This document shows, one piece after another, positions 9,251 to 18,764 of a stretch of 64,000 bases of DNA (within the stretch, counting starts at the first letter, position 1; each line of letters starts with the position of its first letter). A program made the translations under genes and the position numbers. The notes beneath the pieces were generated by a model that was not told the DNA's origin, did not search any database, and saw only the letters and a list, made by a program, of their open reading frames with translations. The DNA comes from CALBPI01 sp045110335. Its GTDB lineage: Bacteria; Pseudomonadota; Gammaproteobacteria; Steroidobacterales; Woeseiaceae. Location: the NCBI GenBank assembly GCA_045110335.1, contig JBGCGB010000006.1:50949-114948 (forward strand), given 5' to 3'.

Positions 9251-10090
9251 CTATTTGGTGGGTAGGCGCTTCAAGACATCATGAGTGTCTGGTAGCACAC
9301 CGCGCCACAGTAAGAAAGACTCCGCTGCCTGTTCTATCAGCATGCCCCAACCGGATCGCGTTGCACCGGCATCATTGGTCTTAGCCCAGCTGATAAACGG
9401 TGTTTCCGTGAGCCCGTAAGACAAGTCATAACACGCAGTAATGTTGGGTTTGATGGCGTTTCTGGGGTAAGGCGGTTGCTCACCTTTAAGGCCGGCAGAT
9501 GTTGCATTGATGATCAGGTCGAAAGGTTCGAGATTTCTGACTTCCTCGAATCGTTTCGCTTCCACGGTGCCGAGCATGCCGAAATGATTGGCAAGGGCTT
9601 GAGCTTTTGCCACATTTCGATTTGCGATGGTGACCATCGCCGGATCATGACCCAAAATAGGGCTTAGAATACCTTGCGTTGCGCCGCCCGCGCCCAATAC
9701 TAAAATGCGTTTATTGGTGAGTGTCACTTCCCAGTTGGCACACACATCACGGATCAGTCCAATGCCATCGGTATTGTGACCAACGATTTGGTCGGGCGTG
9801 ATAACCAGCGTGTTGACGGCGCCTGCAATACTGGCTTCCTCTGACATTTCATCAACCAGCCGTGTGACGGAGGCTTTGTGAGGAACAGTGATGTTCAGTC
9901 CGCGCCCGCCGTTCCTCTGAAACTTGCGAACCGTCGCCTCCAGATCATCAGGTCTGGCTGCGATGAGTTCGTAGCTAAGCTGCTGATCGGTTTGATCCGC
10001 GAATTGTTGGTGGATGATGGGTGACCGGCTATGGGCGACCGGAAAACCAATGACGCCGTATCGATCAAGAATGGCAGTTGACTCAGACAA
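9251..10090 (-). CDS. aroE: Shikimate dehydrogenase
   Basis: AroE reduces 3-dehydroshikimate to shikimate with NADPH in the common aromatic pathway. Signatures: GFPVAHSRSP near the N-terminus, catalytic Lys72 in NITVPHK, Asp108 in NTDGIG, and the nucleotide loop GAGGATQG. Length 279 residues is normal. It follows hemB on the same strand after 32 bases, so the two probably share a transcript. Confidence 0.96.
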   Translation of the reverse strand: MSESTAILDRYGVIGFPVAHSRSPIIHQQFADQTDQQLSYELIAARPDDLEATVRKFQRNGGRGLNITVPHKASVTRLVDEMSEEASIAGAVNTLVITPDQIVGHNTDGIGLIRDVCANWEVTLTNKRILVLGAGGATQGILSPILGHDPAMVTIANRNVAKAQALANHFGMLGTVEAKRFEEVRNLEPFDLIINATSAGLKGEQPPYPRNAIKPNITACYDLSYGLTETPFISWAKTNDAGATRSGWGMLIEQAAESFLLWRGVLPDTHDVLKRLPTK

Positions 10091-10122
10091 GCTCTACTCC
10101 GTTAGCAATGTTCAGTGAATAC

Positions 10123-11130
10123 TTAATCGGCAAGCCAGTGACAGGCTTGAATCGCGTAATACGAGAGTATAGCGCGAGCGCCCGCACGTTTGATGGACAG
10201 TAGCGACTCTAATGCCGTCGCGCGTTCATCCAGCCAGCCATTTGCTGCCGCGGCTTTGAGCATCGCGTATTCGCCACTGACCTGATAAGCGAGCACGGGC
10301 GTTTCATACTGCTGGTGAACACGTTGGATGATATCGAGATAGGGCATCGCTGGTTTGACCATGACAAGATCGGCGCCCTCGTCGATATCTAGCCCGACTT
10401 CGCGGATCGATTCTCGCCCGTTAGCCGGGTCCATTTGATAGCTGTGTTTTCCACCACCACCGAGGTTCCCGGCTGAGCCGACGGCATCCCGAAACGGCCC
10501 GTAAAACGATGACGCGTATTTTGCCGCATAAGAAAGTATCAGCGTGCCGACATGGCCATTCACTTCCAGCGCACGCCGGATCGCGCCGATGCGGCCATCC
10601 ATCATGTCTGATGGAGATACGATATCGGCGCCGGCAGCGGCGTGGCAAACGGCTTGTCGCTCCAGCATAGAAACGGTCACATCGTTCAGCACGTAGCCGG
10701 TGTCGTCGATGATGCCGTCCTGGCCATGCGTGGTGTAGGGGTCTAACGCGACGTCAGTAATGACGCCGAGATCCGGGTAAGCGGCCTTGACCGCTTTGAT
10801 CGTTTCGGGGACTAAGCCGGCCTCGTTGTGGCACTCACTGCCATCCAATGTCTTGCGGGTCGAGTCGATCACCGGGAATAGGACAATGGCCGGGATTCCG
10901 CACGCAACGACGTCGGCCAGATGAACGATCAGACGATCGATGCTGCGCCGGCTAACGCCGGGCATGGACGGTACGGCTTCCTCACGGTTTTCGCCTTCAA
11001 GCACAAAGACCGGGTAGATAAAATCTGCGGGCGTCAGATGATTCTCGGCAATCATGTCCCGAAGCCAGGCATGGCGCCTTCGTCGTCGCATTCGTGTCAG
11101 CGGAAATCCCGGAGTCTTGTCGTTGTGCAT
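10123..11130 (-). CDS. hemB: Delta-aminolevulinic acid dehydratase (porphobilinogen synthase)
   Basis: HemB condenses two aminolevulinate molecules into porphobilinogen for heme. Both Schiff-base lysines are present: Lys204 in SYAAKYASSFYGPFRDA and Lys259 in MVKPAMPYLD. At the usual zinc site the sequence is DVALDPYTTHGQDG, without the cysteines of zinc enzymes; this is the Pseudomonas-type, magnesium-dependent form. I choose ATG 11130, giving 335 residues like Pseudomonas HemB; the open frame extends to 11253 but that part has no family similarity I recognise. hemF and hemH are elsewhere in the window. Confidence 0.95.
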   Translation of the reverse strand: MHNDKTPGFPLTRMRRRRRHAWLRDMIAENHLTPADFIYPVFVLEGENREEAVPSMPGVSRRSIDRLIVHLADVVACGIPAIVLFPVIDSTRKTLDGSECHNEAGLVPETIKAVKAAYPDLGVITDVALDPYTTHGQDGIIDDTGYVLNDVTVSMLERQAVCHAAAGADIVSPSDMMDGRIGAIRRALEVNGHVGTLILSYAAKYASSFYGPFRDAVGSAGNLGGGGKHSYQMDPANGRESIREVGLDIDEGADLVMVKPAMPYLDIIQRVHQQYETPVLAYQVSGEYAMLKAAAANGWLDERATALESLLSIKRAGARAILSYYAIQACHWLAD

Positions 11131-11247
11131 GAAGTTGATATTCCAATGAGATGAAGCCCAATTTTGGCGCTTATCGGGCACGCTGTCCAAGCAATCTGCA
11201 TGAATTTCCGGTTTCTCATGCCCTAAAACTAGAGATAACTGTCCGTC

Positions 11248-11263
11248 CGACAAATAATTGTCG
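11248..11263. promoter_or_regulatory. Inverted repeat CGACAA-N4-TTGTCG between hemB and the sigma gene
   Basis: Six-base arms pair perfectly around the four bases ATAA. The site lies in the 173-base divergent gap, 40 bases before the sigma factor start. It may be an operator for either gene; no regulator is known. Confidence 0.3.
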
Positions 11264-11303
11264 ATAATGCAGAAATAAACAGCACAGATTCAGGGTCTAT
11301 TGA

Positions 11304-11831
11304 ATGCAGGCGCAAAAAGTGGATAAAGCACGCCAGGCTAGGTTTGAACGATTGGTCGGTACCTATCGTACGGATCTTTATCGTTACGCGTATTGGCTTA
11401 ACCGTGATCCCCAGCTTGCAGAGGACGTCGTTCAGGACGCCATGATGAGGGCCTGGAAGTCGTTGGATGCATTGCGTGAGGATCAAGCGGCCAAGCCTTG
11501 GCTATTGACCATTGTGCGCCGCGAAAATGCCCGGTTTTTCGAGCGCAAGCGGCTTGAGACGGTAGATATTGATGAACTGGTGGGTGCGCCGACGATGCAG
11601 CTCGCCACGGAGGACGACACGGATAGTGGTGATCTGCAGCAAGCGATTTTCGCGTTGGATGAAGACTACCGTGAGCCTTTGGTACTACAAGTACTGATGG
11701 GGCATTCGACGAAAGAAATTGCCGAGATCATGGGTCTTAGTAATGGTGCGGTGTTGACGCGTCTGCACCGAGCCCGGAAAAAACTGATTGAAAATTTTGA
11801 CCTCGGCGATGAGCAGTCACCGACGGATTGA
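11304..11831 (+). CDS. ECF-type RNA polymerase sigma factor
   Basis: A 175-residue sigma-70 family protein with only regions 2 and 4. Region 2 is seen as 'DLYRYAYWLNRDPQLAEDVVQDAMMRAW' (residues about 25-52) and region 4 as YREPLVLQVLMGHSTKEIA followed by the helix 'LSNGAVLTRLHRARKKL' (about 118-162). There is no region 1 or 3, which defines the ECF class. The next gene, overlapping or abutting, encodes a membrane protein with a Cys/His motif like an anti-sigma factor, so the pair is likely a sigma/anti-sigma module. The stress it senses is unknown. Confidence 0.92.
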   Translation: MQAQKVDKARQARFERLVGTYRTDLYRYAYWLNRDPQLAEDVVQDAMMRAWKSLDALREDQAAKPWLLTIVRRENARFFERKRLETVDIDELVGAPTMQLATEDDTDSGDLQQAIFALDEDYREPLVLQVLMGHSTKEIAEIMGLSNGAVLTRLHRARKKLIENFDLGDEQSPTD

Positions 11832-11839
11832 GAAAACAG

Positions 11840-12592
11840 ATGATGAATTGTGATGAATTTAAGGCATCGGTCCTGGCAGAACCCGCAAAGGAATCTGACG
11901 ACCTGACGGCGCATGCGGATAGCTGTCCGGATTGTACCCGGTTGCTCGACAAGGTGATGACGCTCGAACGGCGTCTGAGTACGGCACTATCAATTCCTGT
12001 GCCCGAATCTGTAACCGAGGCTTCGCTGCAGGACGTCATGGTTTCGGATGACGAAGCGGTCGCTTCTAATGTCGTGGCATTGCCAACCCGTCGCCGTTCA
12101 TCGGCACCGGTTTGGTTGGCTGCGGCTGCGTGCATGGCGTTAGTTGCCGTGTTCGTTATGCGGCAACCACAAGCGCCAGCGGCTGTTGATGGTCAGGCGC
12201 TGGCATCCGCTGTTGTTGAGCACATCGAACATGAACTGTATGCGATGCGTCCGGCGAGTACGCCAGTCAGCGATGCCAATTTGTTGTCGGTTTTATCGCC
12301 TGCTGGCAGCACGCTAGACGCGGATGCGCCACTGGTTAGCTATGCAAAAAGCTGTGTGATCGACGGCAAGCTCGTGCCGCATTTGGTGATGCAGGGAGCT
12401 AACGGGCCCGTTACCGTGCTGCTGATGCCGGAAACTCGCGTCGATGGCCCGGTGTCAATCATGCAAGGTGGTGTTGAGGGCGTTATTTTGCCGGTCGGCG
12501 ACAGCGGCAGTATCGCGATCATCGGACGAGATGCAGCGAGTGTGGAGTCAGTTCGCGATGCCGCTTTGGATGCGATTGAGTTTTCGATCTAG
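11840..12592 (+). CDS. Anti-sigma factor candidate, DUF3379-type membrane protein
   Basis: A 250-residue protein. The N-terminal region (residues 1-50) has MNCDEF and the zinc-finger-like HADSCPDC, typical of anti-sigma domains that clamp ECF sigma factors. One transmembrane segment follows at roughly residues 98-115 (VWLAAAACMALVAVFVM), then a periplasmic domain that matches the general plan of DUF3379 proteins. I start at ATG 11840, with GAGA six bases upstream; ATG 11843 and an overlapping TTG 11828 are possible. It begins within 10 bases of the sigma stop. Confidence 0.8.
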   Translation: MMNCDEFKASVLAEPAKESDDLTAHADSCPDCTRLLDKVMTLERRLSTALSIPVPESVTEASLQDVMVSDDEAVASNVVALPTRRRSSAPVWLAAAACMALVAVFVMRQPQAPAAVDGQALASAVVEHIEHELYAMRPASTPVSDANLLSVLSPAGSTLDADAPLVSYAKSCVIDGKLVPHLVMQGANGPVTVLLMPETRVDGPVSIMQGGVEGVILPVGDSGSIAIIGRDAASVESVRDAALDAIEFSI

Positions 12593-12703
12593 CCCTTAGG
12601 TCTGTAGCGCTTCGTTTTTACGACAAGTCGCGGCTTTGTTTGACGGGTGGTGGATGGCGCGCTGCGATACAGTAATCCTATCGTAGCGAACCGGGAAACG
12701 ACC

Positions 12704-13315
12704 ATGTCGACGACAATCAGAACACCAGAAAATACCTGCCCCTGGGCACTCGGTCATGGCGACGCGTATTTGCGCTACCACGATGATGAATGGGGTGTGC
12801 CAGTCACAGACGACGTTACGCTATTTGAGTTTTTGATTCTTGAAACCGCACAAGCCGGATTGTCGTGGGCCACGATACTGGGTAAACGACAAGGGTATGC
12901 CGATGCATTTGCCGGTTTCGACCCCATTGCTGTCGCTCAATTCGATGATCTGAAGCTGGAACAGCTGCGTGACAATGCCGGCATTGTAAGGAACAAGCTC
13001 AAGATACGCTCTGCGGTCACAAACGCTCGGTTATTTTTGGATGTGCAAAAAAACCACGGTAGCTTCGCTGCGTACCTTTGGTCCTTTGTTGATGGTCGTC
13101 CGATTCAGAATCGATGGCGATTGCAATCGGATTGCCCAGCCACTTCTCATTTGTCCGATGAGTTCAGTAAAGATCTGAAAAAACGCGGCTTTAAATTTGT
13201 CGGGTCAACGACGATGTATGCCTACCTTCAAGCGGTTGGCGTCATCAATGATCACCTTCAAAGCTGTCAACATCACGCCCGTTGTGCTGCATTGGCGGAT
13301 CGGGTCGAGCTTTAG
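12704..13315 (+). CDS. tag: DNA-3-methyladenine glycosylase I
   Basis: Tag removes 3-methyladenine from alkylated DNA. The family signature is clear: CPWALG with the first zinc cysteine near the N-terminus, YHDDEWGVP with the early histidine and catalytic-pocket residues, and the late zinc pair in HLQSCQHHARC. The product is 203 residues; E. coli Tag has 187. The start is ATG 12704, since upstream residues of the open frame do not match the family and GGGAAA precedes this ATG. The gene converges on the subtilase gene. Confidence 0.94.
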   Translation: MSTTIRTPENTCPWALGHGDAYLRYHDDEWGVPVTDDVTLFEFLILETAQAGLSWATILGKRQGYADAFAGFDPIAVAQFDDLKLEQLRDNAGIVRNKLKIRSAVTNARLFLDVQKNHGSFAAYLWSFVDGRPIQNRWRLQSDCPATSHLSDEFSKDLKKRGFKFVGSTTMYAYLQAVGVINDHLQSCQHHARCAALADRVEL

Positions 13316-13327
13316 TGGCGCGAAGCG

Positions 13328-16300
13328 CTAGTTACTGACGCTGACTAAAGTCAGCGCTGCCAGTCCCGCTGGCCCCAAATGGAATACCACGCCAAGATAG
13401 CGCTGCCCGGTCGCCAAATTTTGCCAGGCCGCTGTCAATGTTTCTGTGCCGCCGGCGCTGACAAATGATGGGGCGTCGACGTCCAGATTGAGGTCGCGAT
13501 CACTAGGGCCGATGAGCCATGTCGACAAATCAAAATTGCTGCCGGTGCCGCCGCTGGTTTCGTCAGTCGCAAAACCGTGCACATAGACTTCATATTGTCC
13601 GGCCGCAGGTCCGGCGATATCGATGGCTTCGTTAGATGAGGCTTCGCCGCTTTCCCCGATACGGCGACAACTGGTATCCGTCGGGCAGAAGTACAAGTAC
13701 AAATCCAGATCATCGTTACCATCGGTATCGGCATCGAACAGAGCGAGTCGCAAGTAAAGTTGGTTGGCCGGTACGCTCAGTGTAAACGCGACCACACCAT
13801 TGTCGTTGCGGCGCGTAAATTGTTTGGTGATATCGTTGGCTACGAAATCGGTCGTGACCGAGGCCGGCTTGAGGCCGTAGTTCTGTGTGCTGTAGTCGCC
13901 GGTATAGCCAAACCGGACATCAAATTCGATGTCGCCGGTGCCGCCGGCCGCGGAGACCTCCGGTGGTGCTGCTATTTGTACCGGTCGCACTGCGATGGGA
14001 CTGCGCACCGTTTCCAGATCACTCTGCCATTCCAACGCACCGAAATACCAAAGATCGAGTGCTTGATTGGCTGCACCAATCGTGATGTCGACGTTCGCTG
14101 ATTCACCGGCAGCTAATGAAAGGTTGGCAGGGACGACGCTACCGGTGAAACCGGCAGGTAGTAAAAGCTGGGCGGTCCATGCGCCATCGCGGGTCGCTGT
14201 TACCGTGCGTCGAATGGTACGTGACAAGGTGAGCCGGGACACGGCGATGGAGGGTTGGTTCAAATTGACCGGGTCATCCGAAACACCGCTGTCGCTCAGT
14301 TGATCGCAGCGCGTGCGCGTAATCGGGAAATTGACAACGCCGCACGCAAAGCCATCGTAGGCATCATTGCTAGTGGCATAGACGAGTCCAGGATCCAGCG
14401 CATCATTCGGCACCATATAACCTGCGCCACTATCAAACGGGTTGGCGTCTGTTTCTCCGTCTGATTGCAGGATGTCTTGGCGAGCGCTGGTCATCAGCGC
14501 CGACTTCAGCATCGCTGGCGTCCAATTCGGGTGACGTTCTTTTAGCAATGCTGCTGCACCGGCGACATGCGGTGCAGCCATCGATGTTCCCGTTAGATAA
14601 CCAAATTCCTGGCCGCTTACGCCATTGGCTACATCGGGTGTGACGGCGGCCAGAATATTGACACCCGGTGCCGTGATATCAGGCTTGAGAATATCCGGCG
14701 CGCCCAGAGCCGGCCCACGCGATGAGAAACTCCCCATCAAGTTGCCATTCTCGGTCTCATTGATGAACAGCCCCGACGCCAATTGAATCGTGACGGTGAC
14801 ATCGTCCTGAAGCGTATCGATAAAGCGCTGACCGTCTGCCTGACCCACGGAGACCGCGGGAATATTGATGCCATCGGCGTCGCCACTCATGATGACGGGC
14901 CCACCGAGATTGTTAATGACAACGGCGGCGATAGCGCCGGCGTCCTCTGCATTAGCGATTTTGTCATCGAAGTCGCAACTGCCGCGCGTTATCAGGGCGA
15001 TGTTGCCGTTTAGGTCGCTGTCGTTGATCGGGGCCTGACAAGCATCACTGGTCGAACCGTCATTGGTTTCATCACCATCATCGACCAGAATGAGCGAACC
15101 ACTGATGCTGCCTGACTCACTCAGCGGTTGTGTGAACAGCGCTTCAGCGCTGGGGTAGCGATCTGCGAGCGAGGGTGGTGTCGTAACCTCCGAAGCCTCA
15201 ACAAACAAATTTCCCGAGCGACTGGCCGCCGCAACGGTCAACGCCCATGGTGAACTGGAGGGTGATCCTATGCTGCCGAGCATCGGTCCATCGTTGCCGG
15301 CAGCAACGATCGTGAGCACGCCTGCTTTGGTGGCTTCCAACAGGGCAACATCATCGGCATTGGCCACCGTCTCTTCGGTGTTGCCAATAGAGTAATTGAT
15401 AATGTCTGCACCATCCGCGACCGCATCATCGATGGCTTGTACCAGATCTGAAATAGCGCAGGTTGCACGCGTGGCGCCGGGTCTCAACCAACACGCTTTG
15501 TAAGCCGCGATACGTGCGCCGGGCGCGATACCCCGAATCGTGGCGACCTCGCTACCGTTCAAGGTTGCCCGAACGCGGTTGCCCGCCGCGGTCGACGCAA
15601 TATGCGTACCGTGTCCATCCGCATCACGAGGGGACAGGAATTCGCCATCATCAAACTCACCGAGCGCAAGCGCACCTGCTGAATAAAACCGGGCGCCAAT
15701 AAGCTTGTTGTTGCAGTCGGTTTCTGCGAATTGGTCTCCCGCTTCGCATTCGCCTGCCCAACCTTCGGGCGGGTCGAATAAGCTCACCGCATCTGCACGC
15801 CGGTAACGTGTGCATAGCCAGCGGCCGAGCAAAGAATTCATACCCCACGAAGACCGACAGGCGCGTGGCGAGTCAGCGGCTCGTTCATCACCAAAACTCT
15901 CGCTTTCCGGCGTGATACCACTATCGATAATGGCGATGACGACATCGGTCCCGCTGAGGCCCTCATTGCTAACGAGCCCCCTATCCGGATCGAACAGCTC
16001 AAGGAATTGTGGGCTGGTATCCGTCGCGAGTTTTCGCTCCGCATCCGCAACCACACTAAGTACGCCGCGCATAGCGCGTAGTTTCGCAGCTTGCGCGCCG
16101 TTCATTCGGACGGCGAACCCGTTGTAAGCGAACCGATAGCTGTGCAATAGCTCGGCGCCAGGGCCAAGACTCGCCACCAGGCGTTGATGTTGTGAGCCCA
16201 ACGCCGCTGCCCGCGCCCGAACCGAGCCTGTCTTCCGGTTTGCCGTTGTTACGGGTGCTGCGGATTTTTGGGCAAGTTGCGGATTGTTCGGCGCAATTTT

Positions 16301-16474
16301 TCGCATGGCCGGTGCGCCGGAAAGTCTCGCGATCCAGACGCGTTCTTGCAGCAAGCTTTCCATTGTCTGCGGCACAACATCGATTTGTGGTGCGCGGATC
16401 AACTGCACATCTTGCGCTGTCACCGAACAGCTAAGACAGCAGGCCATCATGTAAAAAGCGGCTTTCCTGATCAT
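13328..16474 (-). CDS. Secreted subtilisin-like serine peptidase (S8) with PA insert
   Basis: A 1048-residue exported peptidase. Signal peptide at 1-20 (cut near VTA-QD), inhibitor-like propeptide to about residue 150, then the catalytic domain: Asp184 in AIIDSG, His288 in DGHGTH, oxyanion Asn394 in AAGNDGP, Ser631 in GTSMAAPHVAG. A PA domain is inserted between His and Ser at about 460-560 (NIALITRGSCDFDDKI), as in cucumisin-like subtilases. After residue 700 come Fn3-like and pre-peptidase C-like beta domains rich in Asp (DTDGNDDLDLYLY). It is probably a nutrient-scavenging extracellular protease. There is no obvious sorting tail. Confidence 0.93.
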   Translation of the reverse strand: MIRKAAFYMMACCLSCSVTAQDVQLIRAPQIDVVPQTMESLLQERVWIARLSGAPAMRKIAPNNPQLAQKSAAPVTTANRKTGSVRARAAALGSQHQRLVASLGPGAELLHSYRFAYNGFAVRMNGAQAAKLRAMRGVLSVVADAERKLATDTSPQFLELFDPDRGLVSNEGLSGTDVVIAIIDSGITPESESFGDERAADSPRACRSSWGMNSLLGRWLCTRYRRADAVSLFDPPEGWAGECEAGDQFAETDCNNKLIGARFYSAGALALGEFDDGEFLSPRDADGHGTHIASTAAGNRVRATLNGSEVATIRGIAPGARIAAYKACWLRPGATRATCAISDLVQAIDDAVADGADIINYSIGNTEETVANADDVALLEATKAGVLTIVAAGNDGPMLGSIGSPSSSPWALTVAAASRSGNLFVEASEVTTPPSLADRYPSAEALFTQPLSESGSISGSLILVDDGDETNDGSTSDACQAPINDSDLNGNIALITRGSCDFDDKIANAEDAGAIAAVVINNLGGPVIMSGDADGINIPAVSVGQADGQRFIDTLQDDVTVTIQLASGLFINETENGNLMGSFSSRGPALGAPDILKPDITAPGVNILAAVTPDVANGVSGQEFGYLTGTSMAAPHVAGAAALLKERHPNWTPAMLKSALMTSARQDILQSDGETDANPFDSGAGYMVPNDALDPGLVYATSNDAYDGFACGVVNFPITRTRCDQLSDSGVSDDPVNLNQPSIAVSRLTLSRTIRRTVTATRDGAWTAQLLLPAGFTGSVVPANLSLAAGESANVDITIGAANQALDLWYFGALEWQSDLETVRSPIAVRPVQIAAPPEVSAAGGTGDIEFDVRFGYTGDYSTQNYGLKPASVTTDFVANDITKQFTRRNDNGVVAFTLSVPANQLYLRLALFDADTDGNDDLDLYLYFCPTDTSCRRIGESGEASSNEAIDIAGPAAGQYEVYVHGFATDETSGGTGSNFDLSTWLIGPSDRDLNLDVDAPSFVSAGGTETLTAAWQNLATGQRYLGVVFHLGPAGLAALTLVSVSN

Positions 16475-16536
16475 CTGTTCATTTTTTCACAATTTGATGA
16501 CGCGAAACATCACTTTTGCTAAGAAGTTGCCCGCAA

Positions 16537-17073
16537 TCAGAACTGATAACGCAATCCGACGGTTGTGAGCCGGGCGCTTTCATCATCATCGCCATTGAAG
16601 AAACGTGTTTCCAACCGAATCGCAAGCTTTTCACTGGTTCGGATATCCAGACCAACGCCGATCTCCAGCGCAGAATCGAGGTCGAATGCACCGGGCTGCA
16701 CGATTGCGCTATAAGTCGCGCTGCCGATTCGAAGAAATCCTTCGATCGTTTCATTCAATGGCAAGATGCCGCGGGCGAACAGGGTGACGCCATCAGCGTC
16801 AATGGTCGTTGCTGTTCCGTCGACGGTGTCTTCCACGGTGCCGAGCGAAAAGAATCCGAGGCCCGCCGAGAAATGGCTGCCCACCCGATATTCCACATCG
16901 GCATGCCAGCCAGTGTCATCGCCGCTGAACGTTTGATCGCCGTCGTCGTCCTCGATTTGACTGATGCCAAAACCGGCGGACACTACGAACCCGCGCTGAT
17001 CGTCGGCAAGACTCTGAGCGCTTATGATGAGCGAGGTAATCAAAACAATAACAATGTCTGCGCGGTTAGTCAT
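16537..17073 (-). CDS. Small outer-membrane beta-barrel protein
   Basis: A 178-residue exported protein. A signal peptide covers about residues 1-23, followed by alternating beta-strands with loops rich in Asp and Gly and a C-terminal strand ending in Phe (LRYQF), the classic signal for outer-membrane barrel insertion. The size suggests an eight-stranded barrel of the OmpA/OmpX type. Function is unknown. It lies 60 bases upstream of the subtilase gene on the same strand, so they may be co-expressed. The 230 bases upstream of it hold no gene I can support. Confidence 0.72.
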   Translation of the reverse strand: MTNRADIVIVLITSLIISAQSLADDQRGFVVSAGFGISQIEDDDGDQTFSGDDTGWHADVEYRVGSHFSAGLGFFSLGTVEDTVDGTATTIDADGVTLFARGILPLNETIEGFLRIGSATYSAIVQPGAFDLDSALEIGVGLDIRTSEKLAIRLETRFFNGDDDESARLTTVGLRYQF

Positions 17074-17304
17074 AGCCGTTACCGTTTCATGCCCAAAAAA
17101 TGCAAATTTGTTTTGAGACTATCAAGAAATCTCTATGGTGGGACAGTTCCATCTGGCGTTGGTTCGCTCGGATAACGATTTTCCGATCGATTGTTTATCG
17201 TTCCGCAGATGCGGGGCACGCTCGATGGTAGGCGTTCTCTGTCCTTGCCGGCATTCGCGTAGCTCTAGCTCAGTTTGTACTGGTGCGCAGCTGCCATACA
17301 TTGA

Positions 17305-17727
17305 TCATGCCCGAAAGATCTCTTCGTCATCGGCAAAGCTTTTAAACTCCAGCGCATTGCCGGAGGGGTCCATAAAGAACATGGTCGACTGTTCGCCGGT
17401 TTGACCTTTGAATCGCGTATGAGGCTCGATGATGAAATGGCAGTCGGCCGCTTGTAACCTTAATGCCAAAGATTGCCAATCTGCAGGCGTCAGAATGACG
17501 CCGAAGTGCCGCGCTGGTACGTCATCACCATCGACCGGATTGGTTGCGGCAGCGTCAATACTGTCGACCAGATGCAGCGTGACCTGATGACCGAAAAAAT
17601 TTAGGTCGACCCAACGCTCTGCGGTTCTTCCAATTTCACAACCCAGATCGGTTACGTAGAAGTCTCGTGTTTGCTGAAGATCAGTGACCGGTAGTGCAAG
17701 GTGAAAAGGCCGGGCATGTGCGCTCAT
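17305..17727 (-). CDS. VOC-family (glyoxalase-fold) protein coupled to hemF
   Basis: A 140-residue protein with two beta-alpha-beta-beta-beta modules of the vicinal oxygen chelate fold: FHLALPVTDLQQTRDFYVTDLGC at the start and 'FFMDPSGNALEFKSF' at the end, a pattern with possible metal ligands His9, Glu at the C-terminal strand, and a central HFGV. The substrate is unknown; dioxygenase, isomerase or carrier roles are all possible in this superfamily. Its ATG overlaps the hemF stop by four bases, which argues for coupled synthesis with the heme enzyme. Confidence 0.82.
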   Translation of the reverse strand: MSAHARPFHLALPVTDLQQTRDFYVTDLGCEIGRTAERWVDLNFFGHQVTLHLVDSIDAAATNPVDGDDVPARHFGVILTPADWQSLALRLQAADCHFIIEPHTRFKGQTGEQSTMFFMDPSGNALEFKSFADDEEIFRA

Positions 17728-18653
17728 GAGCTAAGTTCAGTCAACCAGTCGGCCGGCTTGAGCCATTTGTCGGTGAGAGTATGCTCATCACTACCGGGTT
17801 CTGGTTGATAGCCATATTCCCACCGAACTTGTGGTGGTAATGACATCAGAATGGACTCGGTTCGCCCGCCAGACTGCAGACCGAAGAGTGTGCCCCGGTC
17901 GTAGACCAAGTTGAACTCGACGTAGCGACCACGACGGTATAGTTGAAATTGTCGTTGTGCGTCGCTATACGCATCATCGCGACGACGTGCAACGATCGGT
18001 TCGTAGGCGGGCAAGAAATGATCCCCGACACTTCGCATAAATGCGAAGCTTTGATCAAAACCCCATTCATTGAGATCATCAAAGAACAACCCGCCCACGC
18101 CTCTTGTTTCTTGACGATGGGGTAAAAAGAAATACTCGTCACACCACTTCTTGTAACGTGGATAAACGTCTTCGCCGAACGGCGCGCAAGCCGCTTGAGC
18201 TGTTTCATGCCAATGCAGAACATCTTCCGCTCTTGGATAGAACGGGGTGAGATCGAATCCACCACCGAACCACCAGATCGGATCTTTGTCCTCGGCAATA
18301 GCGGCAAACATCCGGATGTTCGCATGCGTGGTCGGGATATGCGGGTTGCGTGGGTGAAAAACGAGCGATACACCCATGGCTTCAAAACGTCGGCCGGCTA
18401 GTTCGGGCCTGGCTTTCGTCGCGCTAGGCGGCAGATTGTCACCCATGACATGTGAAAATCCGACGCCAGCCTGTTCCATTAGATCGCCATCGGTTAGCAC
18501 TCTTGAGATGCCGCCACCGCCTTCCTCGCGTTGCCACGCGTCACGGGCAAACTTTCCACGTCCGTCGATGGATTCTATGCTTCCAACAATCCGCTCTTGT
18601 AAGCCGGTGAGATAGGTTTTAACGCTATCAATATTATTCACAAACTCGTTCAT
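17724..18653 (-). CDS. hemF: Oxygen-dependent coproporphyrinogen III oxidase
   Basis: HemF converts coproporphyrinogen III to protoporphyrinogen IX with oxygen, two steps before heme. Conserved blocks are FHPRNPHIPTTHANIRMF, WWFGGGFDLTP, RGVGGLFFDDLNEW and VEFNLVYDRGTLFGLQSGGR. Length 309 residues compares with 299 in E. coli. ATG 18653 is preferred, with GGGA a few bases upstream; the open frame extends nine codons more. The gene is followed by a coupled VOC gene. Use of the aerobic form shows that the organism makes heme in oxygen. Confidence 0.96.
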   Translation of the reverse strand: MNEFVNNIDSVKTYLTGLQERIVGSIESIDGRGKFARDAWQREEGGGGISRVLTDGDLMEQAGVGFSHVMGDNLPPSATKARPELAGRRFEAMGVSLVFHPRNPHIPTTHANIRMFAAIAEDKDPIWWFGGGFDLTPFYPRAEDVLHWHETAQAACAPFGEDVYPRYKKWCDEYFFLPHRQETRGVGGLFFDDLNEWGFDQSFAFMRSVGDHFLPAYEPIVARRRDDAYSDAQRQFQLYRRGRYVEFNLVYDRGTLFGLQSGGRTESILMSLPPQVRWEYGYQPEPGSDEHTLTDKWLKPADWLTELSS

Positions 18654-18764
18654 GCTTGTCCCATGCTGTTTCGTTGCCAATCGTCTCCCCAGACGACCCG
18701 CTTATTGTACCGATAAATGGATTGTTCAGTCATCGAACGCGGCGTTTTGTTTTGGCTTGATTGC

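Noticed and set aside
12637..12649. GTTTGACGGGTGG also found at 4028-4040
   Set aside because: A shared 13-mer in 64 kb is expected by chance, and the two sites have unrelated contexts and orientations.
13339..13356. Perfect 8-bp hairpin near the convergent tag/subtilase ends
   Set aside because: It lies inside the subtilase coding region and has no T-run on either strand.
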